DNA of 64,000 nucleotides, taken from positions 25,273 through 89,272 of the forward strand of contig CANQRL010000005.1 in assembly GCA_947626275.1 (NCBI GenBank), in the 5' to 3' direction. This document shows positions 23,810 to 32,191 of the stretch, one piece after another. Numbering within the stretch: position 1 is the first letter of the stretch; every line of letters begins with the position of its first letter. The notes under the pieces were generated by a model that was not told the DNA's origin, made no database searches, and saw only the letters and a list, made by a program, of their open reading frames with translations. Source of the DNA: an uncultured Bacilli bacterium. GTDB taxonomy: Bacteria; Bacillota_I; Bacilli_A; RF39; UBA660. The position numbers and the translations under genes were made by a program.

Positions 23810-23822
23810 TAATGAGTGCTAA
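23796..23822 (-). promoter_or_regulatory. CIRCE operator (HrcA site)
   Basis: Minus strand TTAGCACTC (23822-23814), nine bases, AAGTGCCAA (23804-23796). The left arm is perfect; the right arm differs from GAGTGCTAA at two positions. It overlaps the hsp20 -35, as expected for an HrcA repressor site. Confidence 0.88.
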
Positions 23823-23835
23823 AAAATGACAAAAA

Positions 23836-23862
23836 AAGAAAAAAGAAGACAAATTTCTTCTT
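23836..23862 (-). terminator. terminator of trxA
   Basis: AAAGAAGA and TCTTCTTT arms around CAAATT on the complementary strands, followed on the minus strand by T-rich sequence toward 23825. Confidence 0.65.
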
Positions 23863-23867
23863 TTCTA

Positions 23868-24173
23868 TTACTTCATCATATCAGATAGCTCTTCTTTAGA
23901 GCATAAACCAACTTTTTTATGGAGCTCTTTTCCCTCTCGAAAGACGATAATAGTAGGAATACTCATGATTCCAAACTTTGCCGCTAGGCTAGGCGAATCA
24001 TCTACATTCACTTTTAAAATTTTTCCTTCTCCTCGATCATTATCTAGTTCTTCTAAAATAGGAGCCATTGCTCGACAAGGACCACACCAATCTGCATAAA
24101 AATCGACTAAAACCGTCTCACTACTTTGTACTTCTTTTTGAAATGTTTCATCATTTACATGAATAATTGCCAT
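23868..24173 (-). CDS. trxA: thioredoxin
   Basis: 101 residues with the classic active site ADWCGPCRAMAP (Cys pair near residues 28 and 31) and the cis-Pro region SIPTIIVFREGK. Reduces protein disulfides with thioredoxin reductase, which is not in this window. TAGGAGGAATC precedes the ATG. Confidence 0.95.
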   Translation of the reverse strand: MAIIHVNDETFQKEVQSSETVLVDFYADWCGPCRAMAPILEELDNDRGEGKILKVNVDDSPSLAAKFGIMSIPTIIVFREGKELHKKVGLCSKEELSDMMK

Positions 24174-24272
24174 ATGATTCCTCCTAGGTTCATTATATAG
24201 GGAATAGGGAAAAAATGCAATGGATAGGGGAGTAAGACCTCATTTTTTTCATATACTATAAGTGGTGATAAA

Positions 24273-24806
24273 ATGGATATGGATTCTTTCTCTTTAAAAT
24301 ATGATTATCCAACAACAGGAAACAAAAAGATGGATCAAGAAATCAAAATGGAAATCGATGACGATATCGAGGCCTTCTTGCAGGAGATGCTTTTTCAAGA
24401 GGGAAATATCTATCGATTAGAAATATCTTATGACAAGAAAGAGTGGAAGCAAAATCTTAGTTATATTCTTTTTAAAACGTTGGATTTGGGAGGTGCTCAT
24501 CCTAGTACAACTATCGAAACAATAAACTTTCAAGGGGAAAGACGTGTCTACATTGAAGATTTCCTTTCTTTGGAAAAGCTAAAAGAAGTCTCTCAATATG
24601 TACGAGGTATCCTATTAAAAAGAAAGGGAGCAATACCAGAAATGATTGAAGCGGGAACAACCGCTGAATATACCAACTTCCGCAATTTTTATTGGACGAA
24701 AGAGGGGATTGTTTTTCTATTTGAGGCTTATCAGGTAGCTCCTTATAGTGCGGGGATAGTAGAAGTAACTGTTCCTTATTCATTATTAGGACTTACTGAG
24801 TCATAA
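24273..24806 (+). CDS. DUF3298/RsiV-like domain protein without signal peptide
   Basis: 177 residues. FPxxG-like start ([20 protein letters not shown]), the central [20 protein letters not shown] and the C-terminal [25 protein letters not shown] match the DUF4163/DUF3298 module found in RsiV and PdaC. Those proteins act outside the membrane, for example as lysozyme-binding anti-sigma factors. Here no membrane segment or export signal precedes the domain, which is unusual. GGTGATAAA precedes the ATG. It overlaps the end of metK by 14 bases (convergent). Confidence 0.7.
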   Translation: MDMDSFSLKYDYPTTGNKKMDQEIKMEIDDDIEAFLQEMLFQEGNIYRLEISYDKKEWKQNLSYILFKTLDLGGAHPSTTIETINFQGERRVYIEDFLSLEKLKEVSQYVRGILLKRKGAIPEMIEAGTTAEYTNFRNFYWTKEGIVFLFEAYQVAPYSAGIVEVTVPYSLLGLTES

Positions 24807-25929
24807 GCTCTTTTATTTTGTCAACTTTATCTAACTTTTCCCAAGGTAAGTCTTTTCCAAAATGACCATAACAGGTTGTCTTTTGAAAAATAGGTTGACA
24901 TAACGATAGTTCATCCATCATATTTTGGGGAGAAAAATCAAATAGTTGATGGATGATTTTTAAAATTTTTTCTTCCGGAATGGTATTGGTTTGATGGGTA
25001 TCGATAAAGATAGAAAGTGGTTTTTCATAGCCGATAGCATAGGATACTTGAATTTCTATCTGTTTGGCTAGATGGGCTGCGACAATATTTTTAGCGACAT
25101 ATCTTGCATAATATGCGCCGCTTCTATCAACTTTGGTCGCATCTTTTCCAGAAAAGGCTCCACCACCATGTCTACTATAACTTCCATAAGTATCTACCAT
25201 GATTTTCCTTCCCGTCAATCCCGTATCAGAACTAGGTCCACCAAGAATAAATCGACCTGTCTGATTGATATAGTAATGAGTCTTCTCATCGAGTAGATGG
25301 GAAGGAATAATTGGCTTGATTACTTTCTCTTTAATATCTTTTTGAAGCGTGGCAAGGTCAATCTCTGGTTCGTGTTGCGCCGCAATCACGATAGAATCGA
25401 TTCGTTTTGGAAGGTGATTTTCATATTCTACGGTGACCTGGGTCTTTCCGTCTGGTCTTAAGTAAGAGAGAACTTTTGTTTTCCGTACGGTTTCTAGTTG
25501 TCTTGCTAATTTGTGAGCATAGTCAATAGCAGTAGGCATATAACTTTCTGTTTCGTCTGTTGCATACCCAAAAACCATTCCTTGATCTCCTGCCCCTAGA
25601 ACCTTTCTATTGACTCCTAAAGCAATATCTTCCGATTGCTTTTGAAGATCGATTCTAATGGGAATAGTATTTCCATTAAATTGTAATTCCTCTCGGTCAT
25701 AACCAATATCGATAATCGTTTTTCTAGCAATTTTCTCAATATCTACGGTAGCCTTGCTAGTAATTTCACCCATAATTACTACTTCCTTTTGATTGGCGCA
25801 TACTTCACAAGCTACGCGGGCATCCTTATCTTTTGCAAGATAAGCATCTAATATGGCATCACTAATTTGATCACATATTTTGTCTGGGTGACCTGAGGTC
25901 ACTGATTCTGATGTAAATAAAATTTTCAT
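24793..25929 (-). CDS. metK: S-adenosylmethionine synthase
   Basis: 378 residues, full length. Signatures: [21 protein letters not shown] at the N-terminus, [12 protein letters not shown] (ATP site), [19 protein letters not shown] (P-loop-like). It makes S-adenosylmethionine from methionine and ATP. The upstream leader holds a SAM-I riboswitch and terminator, giving feedback by its own product. AGGAGGAATAAT precedes the ATG. Confidence 0.97.
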   Translation of the reverse strand: MKILFTSESVTSGHPDKICDQISDAILDAYLAKDKDARVACEVCANQKEVVIMGEITSKATVDIEKIARKTIIDIGYDREELQFNGNTIPIRIDLQKQSEDIALGVNRKVLGAGDQGMVFGYATDETESYMPTAIDYAHKLARQLETVRKTKVLSYLRPDGKTQVTVEYENHLPKRIDSIVIAAQHEPEIDLATLQKDIKEKVIKPIIPSHLLDEKTHYYINQTGRFILGGPSSDTGLTGRKIMVDTYGSYSRHGGGAFSGKDATKVDRSGAYYARYVAKNIVAAHLAKQIEIQVSYAIGYEKPLSIFIDTHQTNTIPEEKILKIIHQLFDFSPQNMMDELSLCQPIFQKTTCYGHFGKDLPWEKLDKVDKIKELMTQ

Positions 25930-25953
25930 ATTATTCCTCCTTACCCCTTAGAA

Positions 25954-26085
25954 GAAAAAAAGTAGAGAATACTCTCTACTTAAGACTATTCCTCATCTTC
26001 CGACAACGTCGCAGGATTTAGCACCTAACTAAATAGGTTGCTGGACTTCATAGGGCCTGTCCCTCCGTCTCTCTTCATAAGGTTT
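25954..26085 (-). promoter_or_regulatory. SAM-I (S-box) riboswitch with terminator
   Basis: Minus strand from 26085: the conserved AAGAGAG start, GGAGGGACAGGCCC, TATGAAG, GGCAACC equivalent (CAGCAACC), AGGTGCTAAATCCTGC and GGAAGATGAGG blocks are all present in order. An expression-platform terminator follows: AAGTAGAGA/TCTCTACTT with a 4-base loop (25980-25959) and a run of T to 25954. SAM binding should favour termination and lower metK expression. Confidence 0.97.
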
Positions 26086-26100
26086 TTTATTTACATGTTC

Positions 26101-26129
26101 ATTGTATCGATTTTTATCTCATTTGTCAA
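26101..26129 (-). promoter_or_regulatory. metK promoter
   Basis: Minus strand TTGACA at 26129-26124, 17-base spacer, TACAAT at 26106-26101, placed just before the riboswitch. Confidence 0.8.
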
Positions 26130-26144
26130 TGAAATTTGACAAAT
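26121..26144. promoter_or_regulatory. inverted repeat over the metK -35
   Basis: Perfect 9-base arms ATTTGTCAA (26121-26129) and TTGACAAAT (26136-26144) with six bases between. The left arm includes the -35 hexamer. It could be a repressor or activator site; chance is possible because the sequence is AT-rich. Confidence 0.4.
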
Positions 26145-26254
26145 AATAGAAAGCAGCTTATTACGAAGCCTAAAAGTAACAAATTTATAAGATAATATCA
26201 AGAGATTGTAAAAGAGAATCGTGTGATTCTCTTTATGAACAAGTGTGTGTATAA
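26145..26254 (-). terminator. hairpin after the acetyltransferase gene
   Basis: AAAGAGAATC (26213-26222) and GATTCTCTTT (26227-26236) form a perfect 10-base stem with a GTGT loop, downstream of the leftward acetyltransferase gene. The following T-run is poor, so termination may be weak. Nothing else is recognised in this gap. Confidence 0.5.
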
Positions 26255-26743
26255 CTATTTTTGGATTTTTTTCATAACTTCAATATAGCGGTCTTTGTAG
26301 CCACTGCTGTGGTAAAAGTCTTTAGCGTGTTCATTGTACCCAAAGACCCCTAAAAGAACTGCTTTACAACCAATACTTTGAAAGTATTCTTCCATATGAG
26401 CAAGTAGTTTTTTGCCAATTCCTTTACGCCTAGCTTCCCTTGTTACTACCAATTCTGTTACTCGTCCACGTTTAGGAGATTGAAAATCTAGCGTCTTTTC
26501 TTCTTCGTTGTTAATTACTCCAGCGATTAAACCAACAATCTTATTAGAATCCTTTGCTAAAAAAATTTTTCCATGATATTTCTTGACTTCTTGCATGGTC
26601 TTGGCAAAGTATTTTTCGCGGTATTTATCGGTTAGAATGTTGTAGTGATCTTTATCAATAGAAACGATATATTCCTGCAATTCCACTAGCAAATCTTTAA
26701 CATTCTCTTCATATTTTTTATCATAGTTTATAATTTCTATCAT
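26255..26743 (-). CDS. GNAT-family N-acetyltransferase
   Basis: 162 residues from the ATG at 26743, preceded by GAAGAGGG; upstream in-frame ATGs run through the promoter (TGCTATAAT near 26785) and are rejected. GNAT motifs: VTELVVTREARRKGIGKKLLAHMEEY (acetyl-CoA pyrophosphate loop R/Q-x-x-G-x-G/A) and the C-terminal AVLLGVFGYNEHAKDFYHSSGYKDRYIEVMKK. The acceptor is unknown. Confidence 0.88.
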   Translation of the reverse strand: MIEIINYDKKYEENVKDLLVELQEYIVSIDKDHYNILTDKYREKYFAKTMQEVKKYHGKIFLAKDSNKIVGLIAGVINNEEEKTLDFQSPKRGRVTELVVTREARRKGIGKKLLAHMEEYFQSIGCKAVLLGVFGYNEHAKDFYHSSGYKDRYIEVMKKIQK

Positions 26744-26859
26744 TTTTCCCTCTTCTTTTTCAAGTAGTTTACTTTCCATCATTATAGCATAAGTTTTTCT
26801 GGAAAAAAAGAGAGGCGTATGAAGAAACGTCAAGTATCCATTTCTTTTTTATTGGTTTC

Positions 26860-26888
26860 TTGACTTATAGGAGACAAGATGATAACAT
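26860..26888 (+). promoter_or_regulatory. promoter of the repeat-rich membrane protein
   Basis: TTGACT at 26860-26865, 17-base spacer, TAACAT at 26883-26888. Confidence 0.6.
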
Positions 26889-26916
26889 GTAATAGAGAAT
26901 AAGTAGGTGGTAATAA

Positions 26917-27840
26917 GTGATATTGGATGTAAGTTACGGAGATGGAAGCGCCGAAGGATTGTTGGCATCGATGAGTCTTATAATGGGAATTGCAGGTGTG
27001 ATTTCCCTCATTTCGATTGTCGCACAGTGGAAATTATTTAAAAAAGCTGGAAAGTCTGGTTGGCTATCTATTATCCCTATTGTAAATATATTTGTGTTGA
27101 TGGATATTGCGAAAATTCCAAAATGGAAGTTTATTCTTTTATTTGTTCCTATCGCCCAAATTTATATTATGTTTAAACTTTATATTGAACTTGCACATCA
27201 ATTTGGAAAGTCAACGGGCTTTGGGGTAGGAATGGTTTTCTTACCAATTATTTTCCTTCCAATGTTAGCCTTCGGAAGTGCCACTTATCTTGGATCGGTT
27301 GCGGATGCTCCTATGATGAACTATACGTATAGTGTATCTTCTACTCCAAACCCTTCCTCTATGGGAGGTATGCAACCAATGAATAATGGAATGGCTCCTA
27401 TGATGGCTCAACAACCGATGAATCAAGGTATGCAGCCAATGAATAATGGAATGGCCCCAATGATGGGACAACAACCGATGAATCAAGGTATGCAGCCAAT
27501 GAATAACGGAATGGCCCCAATGATGGCTCAACAACCGATGAATCAGGGTATGCAGCCAATGAATAATGGAATGGCCCCAATGATGGCTCAACAACCGATG
27601 AATCAGGGTATGCAGCCAATGAATAATGGAATGGCTCCTATGATGGGACAACAACCGATGAATCAGGGTATGCAGCCAATGGGATATGGCCAAGTGCCAC
27701 AACAAAATTATGCACCAGTTGCTCCTCCAGGAAAGAAAATATGTCCTGCTTGTGGAAATCAAGTAGCGCAAGATGCCCCAACGTGCTTCTTATGTGGACA
27801 TAAATTTTCCTCTTTGGAAACCAATAATTCTAGTATTTAA
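26917..27840 (+). CDS. DUF5684-like membrane protein with Met/Gln/Pro repeats and zinc ribbon
   Basis: 307 residues from a GTG start with AGGTGG six bases upstream. The N-terminal part has four hydrophobic segments (about 15-40, 47-63, 69-90, 98-122); WKLFKKAGKSGWLSIIPIVNIFVL is the pattern of DUF5684 membrane proteins. Residues about 150-255 are five tandem 20-residue repeats (unit G-M-Q-P-M-N-N-G-M-A-P-M-M-x-Q-Q-P-M-N-Q) plus a partial sixth. The C-terminus is a zinc ribbon (CPACG...CFLCG). The repeat may be a flexible, methionine-rich linker or interaction region. Function unknown. Confidence 0.75.
   Translation: MILDVSYGDGSAEGLLASMSLIMGIAGVISLISIVAQWKLFKKAGKSGWLSIIPIVNIFVLMDIAKIPKWKFILLFVPIAQIYIMFKLYIELAHQFGKSTGFGVGMVFLPIIFLPMLAFGSATYLGSVADAPMMNYTYSVSSTPNPSSMGGMQPMNNGMAPMMAQQPMNQGMQPMNNGMAPMMGQQPMNQGMQPMNNGMAPMMAQQPMNQGMQPMNNGMAPMMAQQPMNQGMQPMNNGMAPMMGQQPMNQGMQPMGYGQVPQQNYAPVAPPGKKICPACGNQVAQDAPTCFLCGHKFSSLETNNSSI
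27367..27680 (+). repeat. five 60-base tandem repeats
   Basis: Units begin at 27367, 27427, 27487, 27547 and 27607, with a truncated sixth at 27667. Copies are nearly identical, with silent differences (GCTCCT versus GCCCCA) and a GCT CAA / GGA CAA alternation (Ala-Gln versus Gly-Gln). It stays in frame throughout. Such arrays expand and contract by slippage. Confidence 0.95.
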
Positions 27841-27867
27841 AAAAGTTCATATTGATATGAACTTTTT
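27840..27867. terminator. bidirectional terminator
   Basis: AAAAAGTTCATA and TATGAACTTTTT enclose TTGA and serve the converging genes on either side. Confidence 0.88.
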
Positions 27868-28381
27868 ATTTTAGCTTTCTTAAAAAATCTAAACTTTTAA
27901 TCTTTGGAAAATCCTCTTCGCGTTCCTCTTCACAAAATAGGATTGATTTTCCTCCGGCTTCTTGCCATTCCATTACATTTTTTAAGCGATCGTCTACTAA
28001 TACGACATTTCCGTGATAAAAAGATGGGGGAACAATATCTGATTTTTTCAAGGTAGGGGGAACAGAAATGATAGGAATAAGAATTCCTTTTTTTCTTAGA
28101 AAGTGAATTTTAGCAGTTTCTTCTATTTCATTATTATTTTGGGTTAGCAAATGGATTCTTTTTAAGTGAGTTTGTACTTCTTTTAAAATGTCAATACTAC
28201 CATTTACTTGCTCAGAAGAAAAGATATGTTTTTCCCAGTCTATTGTTTGAAGCGCTTTTTTCCAACCAATTTCTGCCGCAATTTTGGCAATTCTTTGTTC
28301 CGTATTAATAATAACCCCATCTATGTCAATCATAAAAACGGTTTCGTCGTCGATGAGTGCTTGAATATCTAATGCATCCAT
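27866..28381 (-). CDS. HAD-like hydrolase
   Basis: 171 residues. HAD motif I FMIDIDGVIINTE (nucleophile Asp near 19), motif II LLTQNN, a Lys before motif IV, and VVLVDDRLKN as motif IV. It lacks a large cap domain. Probably a small-molecule phosphatase or a 5'-nucleotidase-like protein (NT5C type). It follows the zinc-ribbon gene with a 3-base gap. Confidence 0.8.
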   Translation of the reverse strand: MDALDIQALIDDETVFMIDIDGVIINTEQRIAKIAAEIGWKKALQTIDWEKHIFSSEQVNGSIDILKEVQTHLKRIHLLTQNNNEIEETAKIHFLRKKGILIPIISVPPTLKKSDIVPPSFYHGNVVLVDDRLKNVMEWQEAGGKSILFCEEEREEDFPKIKSLDFLRKLK

Positions 28382-28384
28382 GTT

Positions 28385-28573
28385 CTATCTCTTATTATCT
28401 TTAGAAATGTCAATTGCTTCATAGCCACAGTGAGGACATTTTTGTAGGTGTGTAAGTAGTTGATCGTTACTTTCTTTTGTACCTAAGGAATAATTAACGC
28501 TAAAGACAAGAAGTTGACTACTTTCTTTCCCACATTTTGCACATTTTAAGGTTTGTTTTAATACTTTTGTCAT
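28385..28573 (-). CDS. small zinc-ribbon protein
   Basis: 62 residues with two CxxC knuckles (CAKCGKESS and CPHCGYEAID) about 32 residues apart, forming a likely four-Cys zinc site. No enzymatic motif. It lies directly upstream of the HAD-like gene, so the two are cotranscribed. Upstream on the minus strand a TATAAT is visible near 28605. Confidence 0.65.
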   Translation of the reverse strand: MTKVLKQTLKCAKCGKESSQLLVFSVNYSLGTKESNDQLLTHLQKCPHCGYEAIDISKDNKR

Positions 28574-28689
28574 TCTTTTTCCCTTCCTTTTTCGCCCTTA
28601 TTATATTCAATTCTCTAGGAAAAGAAAAGAGAACAAATGTATTTAAAACCTTTATAAACTTAGTATTTTCTATTTTTTGGAAGAAAATA

Positions 28690-28742
28690 AAAAAGACTTT
28701 TTAAGGTGGACACAAATCGTTCACATCAAAGAAGTCTTTTTT
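28690..28742 (-). terminator. terminator of the PstS-like operon
   Basis: AAAGACTT (28693-28700) pairs with AAGTCTTT (28732-28739), with an inner GTGGAC/GTTCAC stem. T-runs occur on both strands. It lies just beyond the PstS-like stop codon. Confidence 0.75.
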
Positions 28743-28752
28743 TACACTCTAA

Positions 28753-29655
28753 TTATTGAATAGGTACGTATCCCGCTTCCGTTGCTACTTTTTGACCACG
28801 ACTTGATAACATCGCCTCTTTCAATTTCATAACATTTTCATTTGTTTCATCCTTACGAGTTACGATATAGTAAGCTGTTAAAATCGGATAGGTTCCATTT
28901 TGAATGGTGTCGTATTCTGGCTTAATACCGTTAATTGCTAGATATTTCAAATGGTCATTTTTATACATAGAGTTCGCATAATAGTAGTAAGAATATCCGA
29001 TAGAATCAATACCATTATCATAATCTGCTACGACATCAATGATTCCAATCATTGTCTCAACTTGTTCGGTTGTTGTAGGAACTTTTACTGGTTTTCCCTT
29101 CATGACAAGACTGAGTAATCCTGTTTGACTACCGGAATTGGTAGGTCGTTGAAAAGCAATAATATTCGCATCTTTTCCACCTAACTCTTTCCAATTGGTA
29201 ATCTCTCCGGTATAGATTTTTTGTGCTTCTTCAAACGTAATACTATCAACGGGATTTTCTTTATTGACAAAGAAGATGAATCCTTCGTTTACTACTTTAG
29301 TAACTTCTAATTCTACTCCCTTTTCTTTTGCGAGGGCTAGTTCTTCTTCGCTTGGTTCTGTTACCACGATTAAGTCAGTTTCATGATTGATTAGTTTTAC
29401 ATAGCCAGGGTGAGTATTCGTGTATTCTATACCTATTTCTTTCGTTGTTTTGCCAGTAAAATTTTCAATAAAGGCATCGACTAGAGGTTGGGTTGCTAAA
29501 GAGGCATCTATTCTTGGTAGTGTCTCTTTCGTAAATAGGATAGATCCTTCTTTTTGCCCATTTCGAATGAAGATATAAAAACTAATACAACTAGCAATCA
29601 TCAAAATTACTACTCCTCCATAGAGAAGAAATTTTTTTCTATTTTTATTTTTCAT
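28753..29655 (-). CDS. PstS-like phosphate-binding protein
   Basis: 300 residues. A short N-terminal basic tip and hydrophobic segment (about 10-29) includes IASC (Cys23), which could be a weak lipobox, but the hydrophobic run continues so it may be an uncleaved anchor. The PBP-like domain shows TQPLVDAFIENFTG, VNKENPVDSITFEEAQKIYTGEITNWKELGG and RPTNSGSQTGLL, typical of phosphate-binding PstS. No PstCAB genes are present here, so it may act as a stand-alone sensor or partner of a distant transporter. Its upstream neighbour is 9 bases away, in the same operon. Confidence 0.82.
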   Translation of the reverse strand: MKNKNRKKFLLYGGVVILMIASCISFYIFIRNGQKEGSILFTKETLPRIDASLATQPLVDAFIENFTGKTTKEIGIEYTNTHPGYVKLINHETDLIVVTEPSEEELALAKEKGVELEVTKVVNEGFIFFVNKENPVDSITFEEAQKIYTGEITNWKELGGKDANIIAFQRPTNSGSQTGLLSLVMKGKPVKVPTTTEQVETMIGIIDVVADYDNGIDSIGYSYYYYANSMYKNDHLKYLAINGIKPEYDTIQNGTYPILTAYYIVTRKDETNENVMKLKEAMLSSRGQKVATEAGYVPIQ

Positions 29656-29664
29656 TTTTTCCTC

Positions 29665-31155
29665 CTAAAAGCTTAAATTTTCTTTGCCAAAATTCTCAAA
29701 AGAAACGAATGTTGAATAGTCACCAGATATGGCCCGTATGCCTGTCTCGTTAAACTCGTATGTTACGTTTTTCATCAGTTCTTTTGCTAATTCAACGTTT
29801 CCTTCTGTTTCTCTATAGAAACTATTTAAAATAACCGTTTCATAATCATATCCTTTTTGAAAGATGTCTTCTACTTGATCGATTCTTCGACCATCTGTGG
29901 TTATTAAGATTCCTTTTTCCTCTTTTTTGGTACAACGGATATTTTTATCCTCGTCGTAATAGGTTAGGAAGTTTAGGCCATCAACGTTATCAAGATTTTG
30001 CTGGTAGCGAACTTTTTTTGCTTCCTTTTCAAAATATTGTTTGTCCATACTACAAATTTGCGTATTCAAGTAACCTAAGTAATATGTAGAAAAATCTGTG
30101 TTCTTTGAGACTTCTCCCGTCACATTAAAGTATTGAAATTGGTTAGTATCTACTTGCTTTAAGAATTCCTTCTGAATGTCTTCAAATTGAAAAAGTTGAT
30201 TTATTTTTTGTTTCTCTTCCCATTCCATTTCACTTCCATCTGTTGTAAAAATAGTGTCGACGAAGAGATTATCGTTTTGATATCCTACTTGATAGTATAG
30301 AAGAGGATTTGCCTGTGTTACATACGAAATATTCTTAAAGCCAATGTCTTCTATATAAAGGGAATCTTTTGAACGATATTTAGTAGGATAGGCAAAATAT
30401 TCTCCATATTTGTCGATGGGCAAGTGCACATCATAACTGCCAATCTCTAACAAAATTCCTTTTGTATCGAAGAAGAATGAAATATTTTTTTTATCTAGAT
30501 TTTGAATAAGTTTCCAAACCTCGTCTTCGATATTCACTTTTTCTTTTTCATCACTGTGTTGTTGATTTCCTTCCTCATCATAGTAAATGGAATTCTCTTC
30601 TTCTTGAAGGGAAATGGTATAGGTAAGAGCCTGTGTTAATAGACTGTTAATTACTGTTTTGTCGGTGAATAAATCTTCAAAGGAAATCTCTTTTCCGTCT
30701 TTTAGAGAGATATTAAAATAGCGATAATGGTCAAAAATGGGTTCTCCATATTCGTCGTAGCAGGAACCATAGGATTGAATGGATAAAACATCGTTAAAAT
30801 TTGCTTCTTCCCGTGAGAATAGGAAACACTCTTCTGGATTTTTTTGCTTTTCTACGAGTGCTTTAGTTTCTTCATAGAAAGCTTTGAGTTGGGCATTGAT
30901 ATTATTTTCTATTTCCTTATTTTTTAACCCTGAAATTTGTAAGTAGTTCATGTTTTCGTTTATTTCTATTTTTTGAATTCTTAAACCGTTTTGATTGTAG
31001 GTATCATACATCGTAACTCCCGTTCCCATTTTCTCTAAAGGGGGGTCTTTTTCCTTTTGAGAGGTCATTGGACGAGTTGCGAAAAAGTATGTGATAGTGA
31101 GCGCTAAAACCCAAATAAAAGCAATGCAAATGCCAATAATAACTCTTTTTTTCAT
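29665..31155 (-). CDS. membrane-anchored DUF3298/DUF4163-like protein
   Basis: 496 residues. One N-terminal membrane anchor (about 6-26), then a large extracytoplasmic region. Residues about 60-200 (INAQLKAFYEETKALV, SIQSYGSCYDEYG, YFNISLKDGKEISFEDLFT) fit the DUF4163/DUF3298 fold seen in RsiV-type proteins. The rest is strand-rich and unassigned. It is in one operon with the PstS-like gene downstream. A second DUF3298 protein, without anchor, is at 24273. Possible roles are cell-wall sensing or lipid/carbohydrate binding; not certain. Confidence 0.6.
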   Translation of the reverse strand: MKKRVIIGICIAFIWVLALTITYFFATRPMTSQKEKDPPLEKMGTGVTMYDTYNQNGLRIQKIEINENMNYLQISGLKNKEIENNINAQLKAFYEETKALVEKQKNPEECFLFSREEANFNDVLSIQSYGSCYDEYGEPIFDHYRYFNISLKDGKEISFEDLFTDKTVINSLLTQALTYTISLQEEENSIYYDEEGNQQHSDEKEKVNIEDEVWKLIQNLDKKNISFFFDTKGILLEIGSYDVHLPIDKYGEYFAYPTKYRSKDSLYIEDIGFKNISYVTQANPLLYYQVGYQNDNLFVDTIFTTDGSEMEWEEKQKINQLFQFEDIQKEFLKQVDTNQFQYFNVTGEVSKNTDFSTYYLGYLNTQICSMDKQYFEKEAKKVRYQQNLDNVDGLNFLTYYDEDKNIRCTKKEEKGILITTDGRRIDQVEDIFQKGYDYETVILNSFYRETEGNVELAKELMKNVTYEFNETGIRAISGDYSTFVSFENFGKENLSF

Positions 31156-31203
31156 TTTCTACCAACTCCTATTTTATATTGTATCACAAAGAACTTTTAA
31201 ACC

Positions 31204-31249
31204 ACAAAAAAACAATCTTATCTAAATTTTTTCTCATCCAAGATTGTTT
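31204..31249 (-). terminator. terminator of the 94-residue gene
   Basis: AAACAATCTT (31210-31219) pairs with AAGATTGTTT (31240-31249) around a 20-base loop that includes the stop codon. T-run on the minus strand at 31209-31205. Confidence 0.7.
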
Positions 31250-31518
31250 GTAAGCATATTTAAAAAGTCCTTAACAGATACGAGTTCTTTATCTATTTTT
31301 TTATATAGATCAACAATTCTTTTTTTATATTCTTGAATTTCTAGGTTTTGTTGTTCCTTTTTTTTAGGTAAGAGGGGAGCATCTTCTTTTAAAAATTTTA
31401 AATGTTCTTCATAGGAATGAATCATAATGCTATACATCCGAATAAAAAATCGTGCATCTTGGATAGCTTGGGATATTTCTAATACTAAAGATAATGCAGC
31501 TTCTCTTTCATCCCTCAT
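31234..31518 (-). CDS. hypothetical protein, 94 residues
   Basis: Start taken at 31518 (MRDEREAALS), behind GGAAGAGG; the longer frame contains the extended -10 TGTTATAAT (near 31552) and is rejected. It is highly charged and helical, probably a coiled-coil pair (about 1-35 and 45-90). It is divergent from the double-HTH regulator at 31637 and might be controlled by it. No family recognised. Confidence 0.55.
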   Translation of the reverse strand: MRDEREAALSLVLEISQAIQDARFFIRMYSIMIHSYEEHLKFLKEDAPLLPKKKEQQNLEIQEYKKRIVDLYKKIDKELVSVKDFLNMLTNNLG

Positions 31519-31555
31519 AGAACCTCTTCCTTTCATCAAAAAAATTATAACATAG

Positions 31556-31585
31556 AATAGCAAAAAATATAACTTATAATAGCAA
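31556..31585. promoter_or_regulatory. paired AATAGCAA repeats in the divergent gap
   Basis: AATAGCAA at 31556-31563 and again at 31578-31585, 22 bases (two helical turns) apart, between the divergent 94-residue gene and the HTH regulator. A plausible operator for the double-HTH protein; could be chance in AT-rich DNA. Confidence 0.35.
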
Positions 31586-31636
31586 TTTAACAACCATTCT
31601 TTCAATTAATGGGAAAATGAAATAAAAGGTGGTAGT

Positions 31637-32092
31637 ATGTTAAATTTCTCTAGGTTAAAGGACATAAGGGAAGATAACGATATGACACAGGAAGAAATGG
31701 CAAAAGTTTTAAAAGTTAATCGCTCTACATATTCTTTATGGGAACTATCAATCAATATTATTCCGCTTCCAAAATTATGTGAATTTGCGGATTATTTTTT
31801 AGTATCTATTGACTATGTTTTAGGATTGACAAATGAACGTCGAAGAAAAGCGGCAAAAGGAAAGTTTAATGTTCAAAAACTAGGAAATCATATGCAAAAG
31901 ATTCGCAAAGAAAAACAGTTATCACAAGAAGATGTAGCGCGGATGTTAGGAGTAACACAGGCATGTATTAGTAAGTGTGAGAAGGGTAAATCCTGTATCT
32001 CAACTTTAAATCTATACACCTTCTGTAAAGAGTTTCAAATATCGATGGATAGTCTTTGCTATGAAGAGAAAGAGATTTATAGTTATTCTTAA
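31637..32092 (+). CDS. transcription regulator with two XRE-type HTH domains
   Basis: 151 residues. HTH 1 spans about residues 6-62 (LKDIREDNDMTQEEMAKVLKVNRSTYSLWE) and HTH 2 about 80-135 (MQKIRKEKQLSQEDVARMLGVTQACISKCE). The two domains are similar and fill the protein, leaving no sensing domain. Tandem HTH could let one monomer bind two half-sites. AAAGGTGGTAGT precedes the ATG. It is followed by a terminator and the palindromic region. Confidence 0.88.
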   Translation: MLNFSRLKDIREDNDMTQEEMAKVLKVNRSTYSLWELSINIIPLPKLCEFADYFLVSIDYVLGLTNERRRKAAKGKFNVQKLGNHMQKIRKEKQLSQEDVARMLGVTQACISKCEKGKSCISTLNLYTFCKEFQISMDSLCYEEKEIYSYS

Positions 32093-32101
32093 GAACGAAA
32101 A

Positions 32102-32131
32102 AGCAACTTCATTTTAAAAGTTGCTCTTTTC
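32102..32131 (+). terminator. terminator of the HTH regulator
   Basis: AGCAACTT (32102-32109) pairs with AAGTTGCT (32118-32125), then TTTTCTTT. Confidence 0.85.
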
Positions 32132-32191
32132 TTTATTTGATACTTACTATTATTCTTTATAGTAATCACCTTACTATTTAGATAATAAAAA

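Noticed and set aside
27367..27680. Regular repeats considered as a CRISPR array
   Set aside because: Units are contiguous with no spacers and encode protein in frame.
27265..27771. 168-residue open frame on the minus strand made of IIHWLHTLIHRLLSHH-type repeats
   Set aside because: It is the antisense shadow of the 60-base repeats of the zinc-ribbon membrane protein; no ribosome site.
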